A DNA stretch of 64,000 nt, taken from contig OY743169.1 of NCBI GenBank assembly GCA_963555705.1, positions 46,860,124 to 46,924,123 of the forward strand. Direction: 5' to 3'. Under the pieces are notes generated by a model, which ran no database searches, was not told the DNA's origin, and saw only the letters and a program-made list of their open reading frames with translations. Made by a program: the position numbers and the translations under genes. Origin of the DNA: Ligustrum vulgare. Its lineage: Eukaryota > Streptophyta > Magnoliopsida > Lamiales > Oleaceae. Positions within the stretch are counted from its first letter, which is position 1; every line of letters starts with the position of its first letter. Positions 46,895-59,156 of the stretch are shown piece after piece.

Positions 46895-49800
46895 ATGGCG
46901 TCACATGGACATGATGATGTGAACAATGGAAACAACATTGTTGGTACCAGTGTACCAAATCTTGTGGAGATTAAACTGGAATTCCTCCCATTTATGGGAT
47001 AATTGGTAGTTGGATTCCTCACATTGGAGTGAAACCCACTTTACCTATGGCTGCAGCCTCTGTAATCTAGTTTGACACAATACCTTTACCAATACCAAAG
47101 GCTGCGGCATCGGTACCTTTGCCATCGTTTCCGGTTAATCATGCAATTTGACCGGATAAGTTTGCTGGTACTGATTTTAAGACGTGGCAAAACAAGATGG
47201 TTTTTTATCTAACTACGTTGGGCCTTGCACATTTCCTCATTGAGGATGCCCCTGTCGTGGATGAAAACGACATTGATATGCATAGGTGTGCAACTTTGGA
47301 CACTTGGAAAAGTGCTGATTTTGTGTCGCAACTATGTCCTGGATGGCCTGTAGAATTCTTTGTATCACATGTACGTGGTAAAGAAGTCTGCTAAGGACTC
47401 TGGGAGTCCTTAGAAAGAAGTACAAGATCGAGGATGCTGGGTCTGAGAAATTCTTGGCTATTTGGTGTATGGATTTCAAAATGGTTGATTCACGTTCAGT
47501 GGTGAGCCAAGTGCAGGAGTACCAAATGCTTTTGCAAGAAATGCATGCTCCCTATAGGTGGCTACTGCTATTCTCAAGCTACCTCCTCAATGGAAGACTT
47601 TCAAAAGCTATTTACAGTATAAGAGGAAAGAGATGTCTTTCAAGGATTTAATTATCAAACTGTGCATTGAGGAGGATGACAAACTTGCTAAACGTAAATC
47701 GAAGAATTCTTACTCTGAGAAGGCTAATTTATTGGATCACGGCCAAAGTTCTGGTACTAAGAAAGGTCAATCGTTTAAAGCCAAGAAGGGAAACAAAAAT
47801 CTAAAAGATAAAAAGCAGGCCACGAAAGGGGCTCAATTGAAGCCTACATGTGGGGTAGGAAAAAAGCTTAAGTTCCAGTTCATTGGAAAGTGCTTCAATT
47901 GTGATAAAGTTGGGCACTGATCAGCAGACTGTCGCCAGCCTTGGAGAGATATCAAGCAGCGTCCTCAAGCTAATATGTTTGGAAATGAGAGAAATCATCT
48001 CTCAAATGACATGTCTATTCCTAAGAAGCGGTGATTAGTGAGGTTAACTTGGTGGGGTCTAACCCTAAGGAGTGGTGGCTAGACACTGGGGCCACTTGCC
48101 ATGTCTGCTCTAATAGGAGCGTGTTTAATATTTTTGCACCAGTTACAAATGGTGAAAAGTTTTTCATGGGAAACTCCGCAACATCTGAAGTGCTTGGTAA
48201 AGGAAAGGTGATCCTGAAGATGACCTCTGGTAGAGAGCTTACTCTGACCAATGTCCTGTACATGCCAGAGATTTGCAAGAATCTGGTCTCTGGGTCTCTT
48301 TTGAGCAAGAATGGTTTTTGCATGGTTATTGGGGCGGATAAGCTGGTGATTACCAAAATAGGAGTTTATGTTGGGAAAGGCTATATGACTGATGACCTGT
48401 TTAAATTGAATGTAATTTCCGTAACCCTAAGTGTTATGAATAATGAGAAAACTCCTTATGTTTACTTTCTTGAGTCTCCTCATCTGTGGCACGGTAGATT
48501 AAGTCATGTAAATTACAATGCATTACGTAGACTAAGCAAACTAAACTACTTGCCCAGGCTTCAAATTGATTCAAATCATAAATGTGAAACCTGCATTGAG
48601 GCTAAGCTTACTAGGTCTTCGTTTCATAGTATTGAAAGAAGTACCGAGTCATAGGGACTAGTCCACAGTGATGTGTGTGACTTGAAATTTGTCCAAACAA
48701 GAGACGGCAATAAGTACTTTATTACTTTTGTCGATGATTGCACGAGATATTGCTATGTGTACTTGCTTAAAAGCAAAGATGAAGCTATCGATAAATTCAT
48801 TCTTTATAAGAATGAAGTTGAAAATCAACTTAGCAAGAAAATAAAGGTGTTGCAAAGTAATCGTGGTGGTGAATATGAATCACCATTTGGTGAATTTTGT
48901 ACTAAATATGGAATATTTCACCAAACTACTGCATCTTATTTACCTAGCAGAACGGAATTGTTGAGTGTAAGAATCGAATATTAAAAGAAATGATGAATGC
49001 TATGTTGATTAGTTTTGGATTACCACAGAACATGTGGGGAAAAGATATTCTTTCTGTGAATTACATTTTGAATAAAGTGTTAAGAAAGAATATGGATAAG
49101 ACTATGTATGAACTTTGGACAAGCTGTACACCTTCGTATAAATACTTATGAATGTGGGGGTGTCTTGCGAAGGTCATGGTGCCTCCTCCTAAGAAGATCA
49201 AGATTGGACCTAAGATAGTTGACTGTGCATTCATTGACTATGCACAAGATAGTAGTGCATATAGGTTTCTGGCGCATTATAAGAATGTACCCGATATTGA
49301 TCCGAATACGATCATGGAGTCTAGGAATGCACAATTCTTCGAGAATATATTTCCTTGTAAATATCCAAAACAGTTAACTCCTATTAAGCGGACTATGGAA
49401 TCTTCTACTTCTAGCAGTAGTAAAGATTCAGTTGAAGAAGGTGAGGATGAGCCTAGATGGAGTAAAAGGATCAAAACTTTTAAGACGTTTGGCCCTGATT
49501 TTCTCACATATTTGATGGAGAATGATCCTCAAAGCTATAAAGAAGCTATATCTTCTCCAGATGATCATCTGTGGAAAGAAACCATAAAGAATGAAATCTA
49601 TTCTATCCTACAGAATCATACATGGGAATTAGTAGATCTCCCACCGGGCTGTAAACCTTTGGGCTACAAGTGGGTCTTCAAGAAGAAGATGAAAGCGGAT
49701 GATTCGGTTGATAAGTATAAAGCTCAATTAGTAATCAAAAGTTATAAGCAAAAAAAAGGCTTAGATTACTTTGATACTTATTCTCCCATGTCGAGAACAA

Positions 49801-51100
49801 CTTCTATCTGGATGATAATTGTTATTGCAGCCTTGTGAAATCTTGAAATATATTCGATGGATGTAAACACAGTTTTCCTGAAATGGAGATTTGAATGAAG
49901 AAATCTACATGGAGGAACCAGAGGGGTTTTTGGCTCCAGGTCAAGAAAGGAAAGTCTGTAGATTGGTCAAATCACTTTATGGTTTAAAGCAAACACTAAG
50001 CAATGGCATGAGAAGTTTGATAATGCTATGCTTTTTAGTGGCTTTAAAATCAACGAGTGCGACAAATGTGTATATGTTAAGGACACTAATGATGGGTATG
50101 TCATATTGTGTCTGTACATCGATGAAATGCTCATTTTCGGCAGCTCTGATAAGATTATCAAAGCCACTAAGTACATGTTAAACTCAAAGTTTGACATAAA
50201 AGATATGGGTCTTACGGATTTCATTTTGGGAGGAAAAATTACTCGAACACCAAATGTACTTTTGTTATCTCAATCTCAGTACATTGATAAGATACTAGAC
50301 AAGTTCAACAATTCAGATACCACTGTGGCCAGGACTCCCGTGGATTTGAGTTTCCATTTATCCAAAAATACTAGTGAGGGTGTGTTACAATTAGAATATT
50401 CTTGCATAATTGGGAGTTTAGTGCATTTAATGACTTGTATGAGACCGGATATAGCATACTCAATTAGTAGATTGAGTAGCTACAAGAGTAACCTAGGTGC
50501 TATCCACTGGAAAGCCATTTTCAGGGTGTTACATTATTTGAGGTACACTCGTGATTTTGGATTGCATTATTCTAGATACCCTATAGTAATCAAAGGGTAT
50601 GCTGATGCAAATTGGATATTAGATATGTCAGACTCCAAGTCTACAAGTGGATATGTTTTCACTCTTGGTAGTGCAACTGTCTCTTGGAAATCGTCCAAAC
50701 AAACTTACATCGCAAGATTTATAATGGAATCAGAGTTCACTGCTTTGAACAAAATAACTGAGAAAGCAAAGTGGCTTCACCAGTTTATTGAGGATATTCC
50801 AAGATAGTAAAAGCCTGTGCCTGCAATTTGTATTTATTGCGATAATTAATCAGCAATGGGCAGGGCACAGAGCAAAATGTATAATGGTAAGTCTCGACAT
50901 ATTCGAAGACGACATAATACCATTCGACAACTACTCTCACAAGGTATTATCATTTTGGACTATGTGAACTCAAAGGATAATATTTCAGATCCACTAAATA
51001 AAGGGTTAACTCGAGAGCTAGTTGTAAAAGCATTGAAGGGAATGGGCTTACAGTCTACGACGTTGAAAGGTATCATGGTGGAAACCCAACCTAGTAGAAT
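46895..51100 (+). pseudogene. Copia B gag-pol polyprotein, broken
   Basis: ATG 46895 opens MASHGHDDVNNGNNIVG but hits TAA after about 35 codons. Further gag: FAGTDFKTWQNKMVFYLTTL; zinc knuckle CFNCDKVGH with a TGA inside it (about 47920). Protease WWLDTGATCHVC (48073 on). GAG-pre-integrase LWHGRLSH; TAG at 48652. Integrase HSDVCDL, then QSNRGGEY, where the second catalytic Asp reads Asn, then a frameshift before NGIVECKNR. RT: WVFKKKMKADDSVDKYKAQL, stop and frameshift near 49838, and YIDEML in place of YVDDML, so one catalytic Asp is lost. RNase [19 protein letters not shown]; ends with DPLNKGLTRELV near 51010. Inactive on several counts. Confidence 0.92.
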
Positions 51101-51222
51101 GGAGATCCCAGTATTTAGGTTCAAAGGGACAACTAAACCTCGTATATCTGTTAAATCACTGAGAAGGTACTTCTTCTGCTCATTCCTATGGTGCTCACGG
51201 TGATTGGAAGATGCAGGTTAAG

Positions 51223-53555
51223 TGTAGCAACCGAGAATTTTTCGTGACTTATTTAAAGATTATTAAAAATGTGTCGCTACGACTTTACTCATTTATTTTA
51301 AACACATTTTTTTCTATCTATTTTAAGTGAAATTAAATTTATCTTAATCAAATTTCCAAATTTTATCAAAAGTGTTTCCAAGATCACAATTTAAATTTTG
51401 TCCAAGTTTTAATTATTTTAAGTCCAAATTCGAACTATTTTGAGTCCAAACTATTTTAACCCAGCCCAACTCCTTAGGCCCAAAATATTAGACTACAAGT
51501 TTTTCCACGTTTTTCTTTATTTCTTCCCAGAAATTTTCTTCTTCCAAATTTCAAGCTTTGTCCATTCATGATTGATTATCATTCCCAAGATTATTTCCCC
51601 CTCACACGTCATAACTAATCTGATCCCTTTAACCTCTCCCTCAGTCCCCTCAATTAGCCCAAATCCCTTCAATCTTCCCCAAGTCATATGTTACCAAAAC
51701 TTACCAAAAATTTGTTAACAATCAGCAGCATATACTCCCCTTCATCCCCATCACAACTCACGTTCACAAACACATAAAGCATTCACAGCAAATCCTTCTT
51801 GGTACGCATCCCCTCCCCATCGTCATTCTTGCACAGCACAAAATCAATACTACACATACATGCACCACGAAATCCTTACAGATTTCATTCGACTGTGCCT
51901 CAACCATCATAGCACACCCAACACTTCACTGGCTTTGATCTTCATTTTCGAACCCAACTGCATCTCCATAATCGAACCACCACATATTCCCACAACCACC
52001 ACCAACCTGAGGCCCGAATCCCTCATCACCACCCTGACTGCATCACTACGCCCAACTCAAATCCAACATCATCAATGCCCAATCTCCACATTCACACAAT
52101 CAACCCCAAAAATCAAGAAATAAAATAACCCAAACCACAGTCGAAGCCATCGAGCCTCACCCAAACCGCAACCACCAGCCATCACCTCGCACACCACACT
52201 TCATTTTCGCCCAAATCAAACCCAAAAACCCAAGAATCAGGCTAACCCATAACGTACCTCAATAATTTCCGGAGTTCTTCGCTGGAAAACCCACGAACCC
52301 GAGCTCCACAGCCTCGGTTTTGTCCCGATTTTCGCACATCAGACCACCCAAAACATTTTTATTCCCTCACACTCGCACCACACCCACCGTCGCCATGTGC
52401 AGGCGGCGCCATCACCGTGTTGGCTGGCGGCGTAAGTCGGAGGAGAGGGGCGAAGCCCTCTCCGTCTCCATCCTCTCTCTCTCTCTCTCTCTCTCTGATT
52501 TCTCTGTATACGAAATTTGAGAGAGAGAAATGGGAAGATATGCTTTATACAAAAAATAATAATAATAATCCTTGAACCCAAGTTTTTGAAAATATATTCA
52601 TTTCAGTCCCTTGCGTTTTAAAAAAAGTGTTTGTCCAGCCCTGCTGTTTCTGGAAATCTCTGAATCGGTCCCAAATTTTATTTTAATTACTCAAATCTGT
52701 CTCAAAGTTCATTATTTATGTGAACCAGTCCCTGATTCTTCCAAATTTCAAATCTAGTCCCTAAAGCCTTTTTAAAAAAGTCTTATTTTACACAAATTCA
52801 TCATTCTGGAATTTATTATTTCAAAGTTTGATTTTAATCGTATATTTATTTTATAGGACTAGCCGAGGCACGAGAATATTAGAATGTATTTATCTTGTTT
52901 CCTCAATACTCGAGAAATAAAGTAGACTCTTATTTACAGATTTATGTTTTCAAAAATGCGCATCAATGATTATTTGGATTATAAGCTTAGCATATATGAT
53001 TGTGTTCATGAGAATTACTTGATTTCTAAATATGAGTCTATGTTATGAGAATTTACTTGCTTAAATGCATGAGACTTGAACTTGTATTTATTTACTTGTT
53101 CATGAGAATACTGGTAATCGTTAGATACCTGAGACTTGAATATCATGATTATGTGTTTAATTTATAATGTTAAATGATTATTGTGCGTGAGTCTACTGAG
53201 TATTTCTTTGAAATACTCACATTTTTTTTAAAATCAATTTTGCAGATGATGGAGTTGGTGGCGAGGCGTACGATGGTGGCTATTAATAAGCCTTTAAAAT
53301 GTTCCATTTCAAATAACAACTTTAATTTGTTTTGTCAAATTATTTTTCATCCTCGAATTGTTGAAATTACAAATTTACTTTATTATGTTCAAGTTTAATT
53401 CATGTTCAAACATTTTGGCCATTTTAGTCAAGTTTATAAAGTTATGTGAATTGAGATTTCAGTTATTAAAATTATTTTCTGCTAAATTATTATTTTCAAA
53501 GTTAATTAGAGACGATGAAGTGACGTTCTGGGTATTTAGAACTCGGGGCGTTACA
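51223..53555 (+). mobile_element. Gypsy-type solo LTR inside Copia B
   Basis: 2333 bp, TGTAGCAACCGAG to GGGGCGTTACA, flanked by TTAAG (51218-51222, 53556-53560). It lies between the end of pol and the 3' LTR of Copia B. It shows the same plan as the LTRs of elements 1 and 2 but in plus orientation: CCACCACC-rich part, GC-rich block (52385-52460), CT tract (52469-52495), repeats of the CAGTCCCT type, and the palindrome GAGTATTTC/GAAATACTC followed by TTTTGCAGATGATGGAGTTGG. No coding function. Confidence 0.92.
53198..53218. repeat. LTR palindrome in the 51.2-53.6 kb solo LTR
   Basis: GAGTATTTC-TTT-GAAATACTC; identical stem to elements 1 and 2 although the surrounding LTR is diverged. Confidence 0.8.
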
Positions 53556-53944
53556 TTAAGCTATGCTATTAATGATCCTTAAACGTTGCTGTGAAACGCT
53601 GAGTTAAGAGGTTACCTATGTGAGTGTAAGTGTGGCCGCTTCTATAGAGATTGGGAAGGCTACATCCTTGAACAAATACTTACAGAACCAGGTGACGTGT
53701 CCATGGCCAAAACGAACACAACATTGAGAACTACTCTGTGTCTAGAATGATTCTGTGTGAGGTCTATTGTCTTGGTTTACACAAATAGTGAAATAGTTCA
53801 AGGTATCAGATTCATTGGTTTGCTAGTAATACCCGACATATTTTCATAAGTGAAGGTTCAAAGGTAAATGCTACATATCCTATGCAGGATTGATTCAACT
53901 CTCTCTCTCTCTGGTTTTCACAAATATCCATTCATGTAGGGGAT

Positions 53945-54431
53945 TGTTGGAAAATTTCTCTGTAAACTTTCAACAGTTTCTTCAGTAAGACTTCTTCAGC
54001 GGTTTCATAAGTTTCTGTTTTGGTTTGGATGAAATTATTGATGTATTTATTTATGAAACTACTATTTAATTACAATGGAACCTGATCAATTCAATTCTAA
54101 TTAATGAGGAGGTAGTTTCTTGGTTATAAATAGAGGTTTCCTGCCCTATGGAAACTAGAAAATTTCTCCCTTGTTCATTTTATTTTTTGGTCTTTTCTTC
54201 ATGTGCAAATGTCCTATTTTGAGAGAGAGAGAGAGAGTATAATCATAGCTAGTTCGTAGGCGGTTAACGTTGTGCAGCGTGAATCAACAACTGATTGTAT
54301 CCTGGGAATTGAACAACGATCAAAATCTCTTGCATCTCAGTGAGGTGGGGGAATTCGATTTAAGAAAATTGTGTAAACACGGGCCTTCGGTTTGGTTACA
54401 TTGGGTTTGATTCTCTAACTTTTCCCCAACA
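53945..54431 (+). repeat. 3' LTR of Copia B
   Basis: 487 bp, TGTTGGAAAATTTC to CCCCAACA, preceded by the purine tract TAGGGGAT. It shares TATA-type GGTTATAAATAGAGG with the 5' LTR and has a longer GA tract (54221-54236). Confidence 0.92.
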
Positions 54432-54436
54432 GTTTG

Positions 54437-55310
54437 GACTATGAAGCAAAAGGTTGAAGAAAATGCTAAGGCTAATGATTTGAATACATTGGAAGTTGGA
54501 GAAATTTGAAATAAACCTACTAAGGATTTTGGAAATACTGAAATACACAATGAGGAGCATGAGAATTGCAATGATGATCTAACTAGAGTGAATCGAAAAA
54601 TAGAAGCGGATAAAAGGGATTTGGTCATTGAAATTGCTGAACGACCAAATCTAAATAAGTTGAGGAAGTCTAAGATTAATGCCGAATTAGATGTATATAG
54701 TGACTTGGATGACTTTAAATTGTTCAAAAAAACTCAAAATGTGGATGAAAATCAATTGGACTTTAGTAGTTAAAATTTTGAATGCCTAAAGGGTAATGAA
54801 GTTGAAGAATCTGATTTACTGCTTATCAATGAAGAATTCAGTATCAATCCTAAGGATCTGAATGGAAATATTATCCCTATTGACCAATTATATGTTTATC
54901 TGGGAAAATTTAAAATTGATAGATTAGGGACAATGATGAAATAGTTACTTAGCCTCACCTGTTTCAAAAGAGAGAAAATTTGCATCAAGTCTACATATTA
55001 GAAGTCCTCATGAAATTGACGCAATTATCAACAACACTGCTATTTAGGAATCCCCAAAAGCTTCTAAAATACTCGATCAAAATAATAATATGAAGACTAG
55101 AAAGGCCAGACAAAGGAAGGTAAAAAATCCAACTCTATTCATGACTTATTATATTCTTATATGGAATCTCAGAGGGACAGTTAATTCTTTTCTAAATTTT
55201 TCACTATCCTTAAGGATAGACCACACGCGATCAAGTTTAAATCCTTTCTTGAATTTTTTGACATGGCATAACAATATTTTAGCTCGATCTATCTGCAAAT
55301 TGATATGAAT
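54437..55310 (+). pseudogene. L1-like LINE remnant
   Basis: A string of short, charged, stop-interrupted frames ends at about 55140 in MTYYILIWNLRG, which matches the first residues of the L1-type endonuclease (ILxWNxRG). The preceding Lys/Arg-rich KARQRKVKNP would be the ORF1-ORF2 linker. No reverse transcriptase follows. Assignment rests on one short motif. Confidence 0.4.
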
Positions 55311-55639
55311 AAATTTATTACATTAAAGTGAATATCAAACAACTTTTTGTAATAAATTCACTTACAATATCTTGTTCGGATGCTCCGCTTGGATTTAAAT
55401 TTTCCACTTGATGTATGCATCCATGTAGTTTACTAATGGCTACATTAATTAACGTGTAACGGGATTACAATGATCTCAAAGGTCGGGACTGAGTAATATG
55501 GGGTGGTAATGAACTATTTTACTCTAACTTGACGCGGCTCCAAAAATGATCTTTTGACTGATTATTACCAATAATCAGGTTTTGAGAAATATCTAAATAT
55601 GCACGACACAGATGAGAGTTGTGCTTTTATAATGTCATT
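55311..55639. other. AT-rich spacer
   Basis: No gene or element boundary seen. Confidence 0.45.
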
Positions 55640-56070
55640 GATATCTTGGATTGATTTGATAAGAAAAATCTTATCTAACAGCTCAGATCTCGTGCAATCT
55701 GATCAATGGTGGGATTGAGTTACAGCAATCAATGTTATCCTGTCATGATAAGATATGTAATCTAATCTAACGACTTATATCTCGTGTAATCTGTTCAATG
55801 ATTGGGATTGAATTACGGTAATCAATGTTGTCCTGACATGATAAGATATGAAATCTAATCTAAAGGCTCATATCTCCTGCAATCTGATCAACAGGTGTGA
55901 TTGAATTACGATAATCAATGTTATCCTGATATGATAAGATATGGAATCTAATCTAAAGGCTCATGCCTCTTGCAATCTTAAATTGATAAGATGAAAGTCT
56001 TCTCACCTAATGGCTTATATCTCGCGTAATCTGATCAACAATTGAGATTGGTTAACGAAAATTAACCTTA
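55640..56070 (+). repeat. Degenerate minisatellite of about 93 bp
   Basis: Four to five units with ATCTAATCTAA, CTCATATCTCNTGCAATCTG, ATTGAATTACG and ATCAATGTTATCCTG followed by ATGATAAGATATG. Copies differ at many positions and the last is shortened. Confidence 0.85.
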
Positions 56071-56149
56071 TCTACAAAAATGCAATTAGTATACAATTCA
56101 TTCATATCTAACACTTCAAAATTTATATATCAATTTTACGTCTCAAAAA

Positions 56150-57490
56150 ATGAATTTCAATGTTGGCGGATCTTCCAATGTAAATGAAAGTTTTCATGAC
56201 GAAGACGAGTAGATCATGAATGAGCTTGAGGCACTTGACGCTCGTCATGACATTGTGGTTCGTATGTATTTGAATAACAACATCCTTCTAACTCAAATGG
56301 TTGAACATCAGCAAAATCCACCAACACATGGCGACTCGGTCCCTTGGTACATTGTCATACATCATGATAGAGAGTCTACCCATAAACGATTGTTCAACAA
56401 CTACTGCAGCGAACCCATGTTACGACGAAAGGTTGTTTTGACGATGTTTTCGCATGTCTAGAAATTTATTTTTACGCATAGTGCAGTCTGTGGAGTCGCA
56501 TGATAGTTACTTCATACAAAAAAAGATGGACTAGCCGGGCTAGGATTGTCCTCTCTTCAAAAGATAACTGTCGCCTTTCGGATGCCCTCGCATGGAGTTA
56601 CAGCGGATGTAACTGATGAGTATGTTAAGATTGGTGAGTTGATAACTATTGAAAGTTTGAAAAGGTTTTGCCATGCAGTCATGGAGGTATTTGGAAGCCA
56701 TTTTTTGTATTTACCCAATGCTAGTGACATTGCATGGCTTTTTCATGTTGGTTGACAATGTGGTTTTCTCAGAATGCTGGGCAGTCTTGACTATTTGCAC
56801 TGGAGGTGGAACATTTGTCAAACCCCATGGGCAGTCCAATACGCAGGTAGGAGTGGATCTCTAACCATTGTCTTAGAGGCTGTAGTGGATTATGATATCT
56901 AGATATGGCACACATACTTTAGCATGCCAGGTTCAAACAACGACATCAATTTTTTAGAGGCCTCCCATATATTTGCCAACCTCGCTAAAGGTATTGCTCT
57001 CTCTACTAATTATGTCATACGGGGACGTGAATACAATATGGGTTATTATTTAGCTTATGGTATATATCCGAACTAGGCCACTCTTGTACAAACAATTCAT
57101 GAGTCACATGGGCAGAAGAAAAAATATTTCACAATGAAACAAGAAGGCTATAGAAAAGACATTGAACGAGAATTTGAGGTTTTACAATCTAGGTTTGCAA
57201 TTGTTGCAGGGCCGTCATGATTTTGGAATAAAAGCATCGTACACGATATCTTGACTGCATGCATCATTATGTACAACATGATCATAGAGGAGGAACGTGT
57301 TGTTGAAGCACATATTAGAGAGTGGGTTGAAGCATCGAGCCAACAAGTTGAGATGGTTGTAGATGAAAATGTCTGTTTCTAGTAGTTTCTCGCTCGTCAC
57401 CGTTAGATTAAGGATAAAGAGGCTCATATTGCACTCCAAAATGCTTTAATTGAACATTTGTGAGAACAATATACAAATTCCAGGAATTAA
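56150..57490 (+). pseudogene. PIF/Harbinger DDE transposase, dead
   Basis: From ATG 56150 the full transposase can be followed through several breaks. Visible: LQKITVAFRMPSHGVTADVT (56550s), GSLDYLHWRWNICQTPWAVQ (first catalytic Asp), LTIVLEAVVDYDI, MPGSNNDINFLEASHIFANL (second Asp), YNMGYYLAYGIYP, RKDIEREFEVLQSRFAIV (catalytic Glu), ILTACIIMYNMIIEEERVVE, and a C-terminal ALIEHL then EQYTN. In-frame stops at the beginning (TAG 56210-56212), near 56458, in DYDI*IWH and YPN*ATL, in AGPS*FWN and near the end, plus a frameshift near 56750. Most stops replace Trp or Arg codons. No intact terminal inverted repeats or partner Myb-like ORF were found. Confidence 0.9.
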
Positions 57491-57559
57491 ATTATTGAAA
57501 TAAATATATTTACCGTATTTCTCATTTTACTTTAATGATGAAATAAATATTTTGAATAA

Positions 57560-57716
<157 letters not shown>

Positions 57717-57969
57717 GTGAAATTTGAAGTTTTGTGTTGGAGATGAGTTATAATGATAGAGTAAGAGAAACTGCAGTTTAATGTAAAGCTGACTGCATTT
57801 TGAGTTCTTGATTGGAGATGACCTTAGGGTGATCAGATGTTATTTGACAAAAACTTAAATAGTCCTTTGATTATAGGAGGAGACTTTAATAGGTCCCACT
57901 AGTACAAAATAGCCCAAAAAAGAAGCTATTCGCCCAAAATAGGAGACTTTAATAAGTTTTAGATCGTGA

Positions 57970-58110
57970 GGCGCCGCCCAAGTATGGGCGTCAGTTCTAA
58001 TTGAAGAACCGACGCCTATGTGCGTATTATAGGCGTCGGTTCTTATGTTGAACCGATGCCCATTATTTAAAGGCGTCGGTTCTACGTAAGAACCGACGCC
58101 TTTAATTGAA
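57970..58110. repeat. Left subterminal repeats of CACTA B
   Basis: Five to six copies of GAACCGACGCC or GGCGTCGGTTC in alternating direction. Confidence 0.88.
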
Positions 58111-59156
58111 TTTAAAACTTGCGGGCTAGGTCTCATTTCTTCACATTTCATCTCCTCCTTCACCCGCGCGCCGGCCTCTTCCTCCCTACCATCACGCCGT
58201 CGCCACCATCACGCCGTCGCCACCTTCGCCATCTCTTCCCCTCCGCGTGCCACCCCACCCCCGCTCCCCTATTTTCTCTTCGCGCCACCCACCTCTCTTC
58301 CCCTTCGCCTGCCCCCGTCTCCGTTTGCCACCAACACCAGCCGCCGCTGCTGTTCTTGCACTAGCCGCCACCACCCCCACTGTTCTTGCACCAGCTGCCC
58401 CACCCCCACCCCCCCTCGCTGCGTCCACCTTACTGGTAAATAGTTTTCCTTTTTGTTTTTTTTTTGAACATATACAAGCTTCAATACATACAACCCACAC
58501 ATTTTCATATTTTAAGTTTAAACTAGTTTCTTCATTTCTTTAGGTTATAATTGAATTTATTATTTATGATTTAATATGTTGATTGATTTAGATGAATTTA
58601 TTACTATAGTTTGAATGTTAATGTAGATTATTGATTTTGAGTAAGTAGATGTATAAATTCATTTTTTAAATTATTAGAGTTTTATTGAAATTTTAGAATG
58701 TTAAAAAAATTTATTTGATTTTCGAAGTTACGGATAAGTAATGATTATGAGGTATTTACAAATGAATTATTTGAAATGTTTTGTACTTGTTGGATGTTTT
58801 TGTGAGTTGAGATGGTTATGTTGTAATTATTTGGAGATATGTGCATATATGGTGAATAATTAAGAGGCTAAAAATGTTTGAGTTTTTAACATGTTGAGGT
58901 TGAATATTTTAGAATAGATGATAATGTTGAAGTTTGATTGGGAGTTTTGTTTGAGTTTTGAATATGTTGAGGTTGAATATTTTAGTTTTATTTTGGTATT
59001 TTGATTCCCCTTACAGGTTGGCTAAGTCCAATTTATAGGGGAGATTCTGTCAAAATTTCTGTAGGGATTTATAAATAAAATATGAAAATAATAAATTAAG
59101 GTGATTTCATTTGTTTTAACACGTGATGAATATCTTTATATATAGGTTTATTAGAT
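58111..59156 (+). other. CACTA B 5' region
   Basis: A C-rich stretch (58150-58430) with Pro/Ala-rich open frames on both strands, probably untranslated first exon, ends near CTTACTGGTAAATAG (58430). Then T-rich sequence with the features of an intron up to TATATATAGG before the first coding ATG. 59016-59080 resembles the 3' part of a gypsy LTR. Confidence 0.5.
59016..59080 (+). repeat. Gypsy-LTR-like fragment in CACTA B
   Basis: ACAGGTTGGCTAAGTCCAAT with GGGGAGATTCTGTCAAAATTTC parallels 19071-19130 of the solo LTR at 16609-19237 (CAGGTTGGCTATGCCCAAT, GGAGACTGTCGAAATTTTTG). A small remnant in the presumed first intron. Confidence 0.6.

Larger units (their letters stand above)
38175..54431 (+). 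mobile_element. Ty1/Copia element B with nested insertions
   Basis: Flanked by GTTTG (38170-38174 and 54432-54436). LTRs 38175-38627 and 53945-54431 both begin TGTTG and end CCCCAACA; gag-pol lies at 46895-51100. The length of 16 kb is due to a CACTA transposon in the leader (39076-46642) and a gypsy solo LTR near the end (51223-53555). LTR divergence is considerable, so it is an older insertion than Copia A. Confidence 0.92.

Noticed and set aside
57215..57439. Minus-strand ORF opposite the PIF transposase
   Set aside because: Shadow of the transposase frame.
58119..58543. Pro/Ala-rich protein at the left of CACTA B
   Set aside because: C-rich untranslated-exon-like sequence, open on both strands, no conserved domain.
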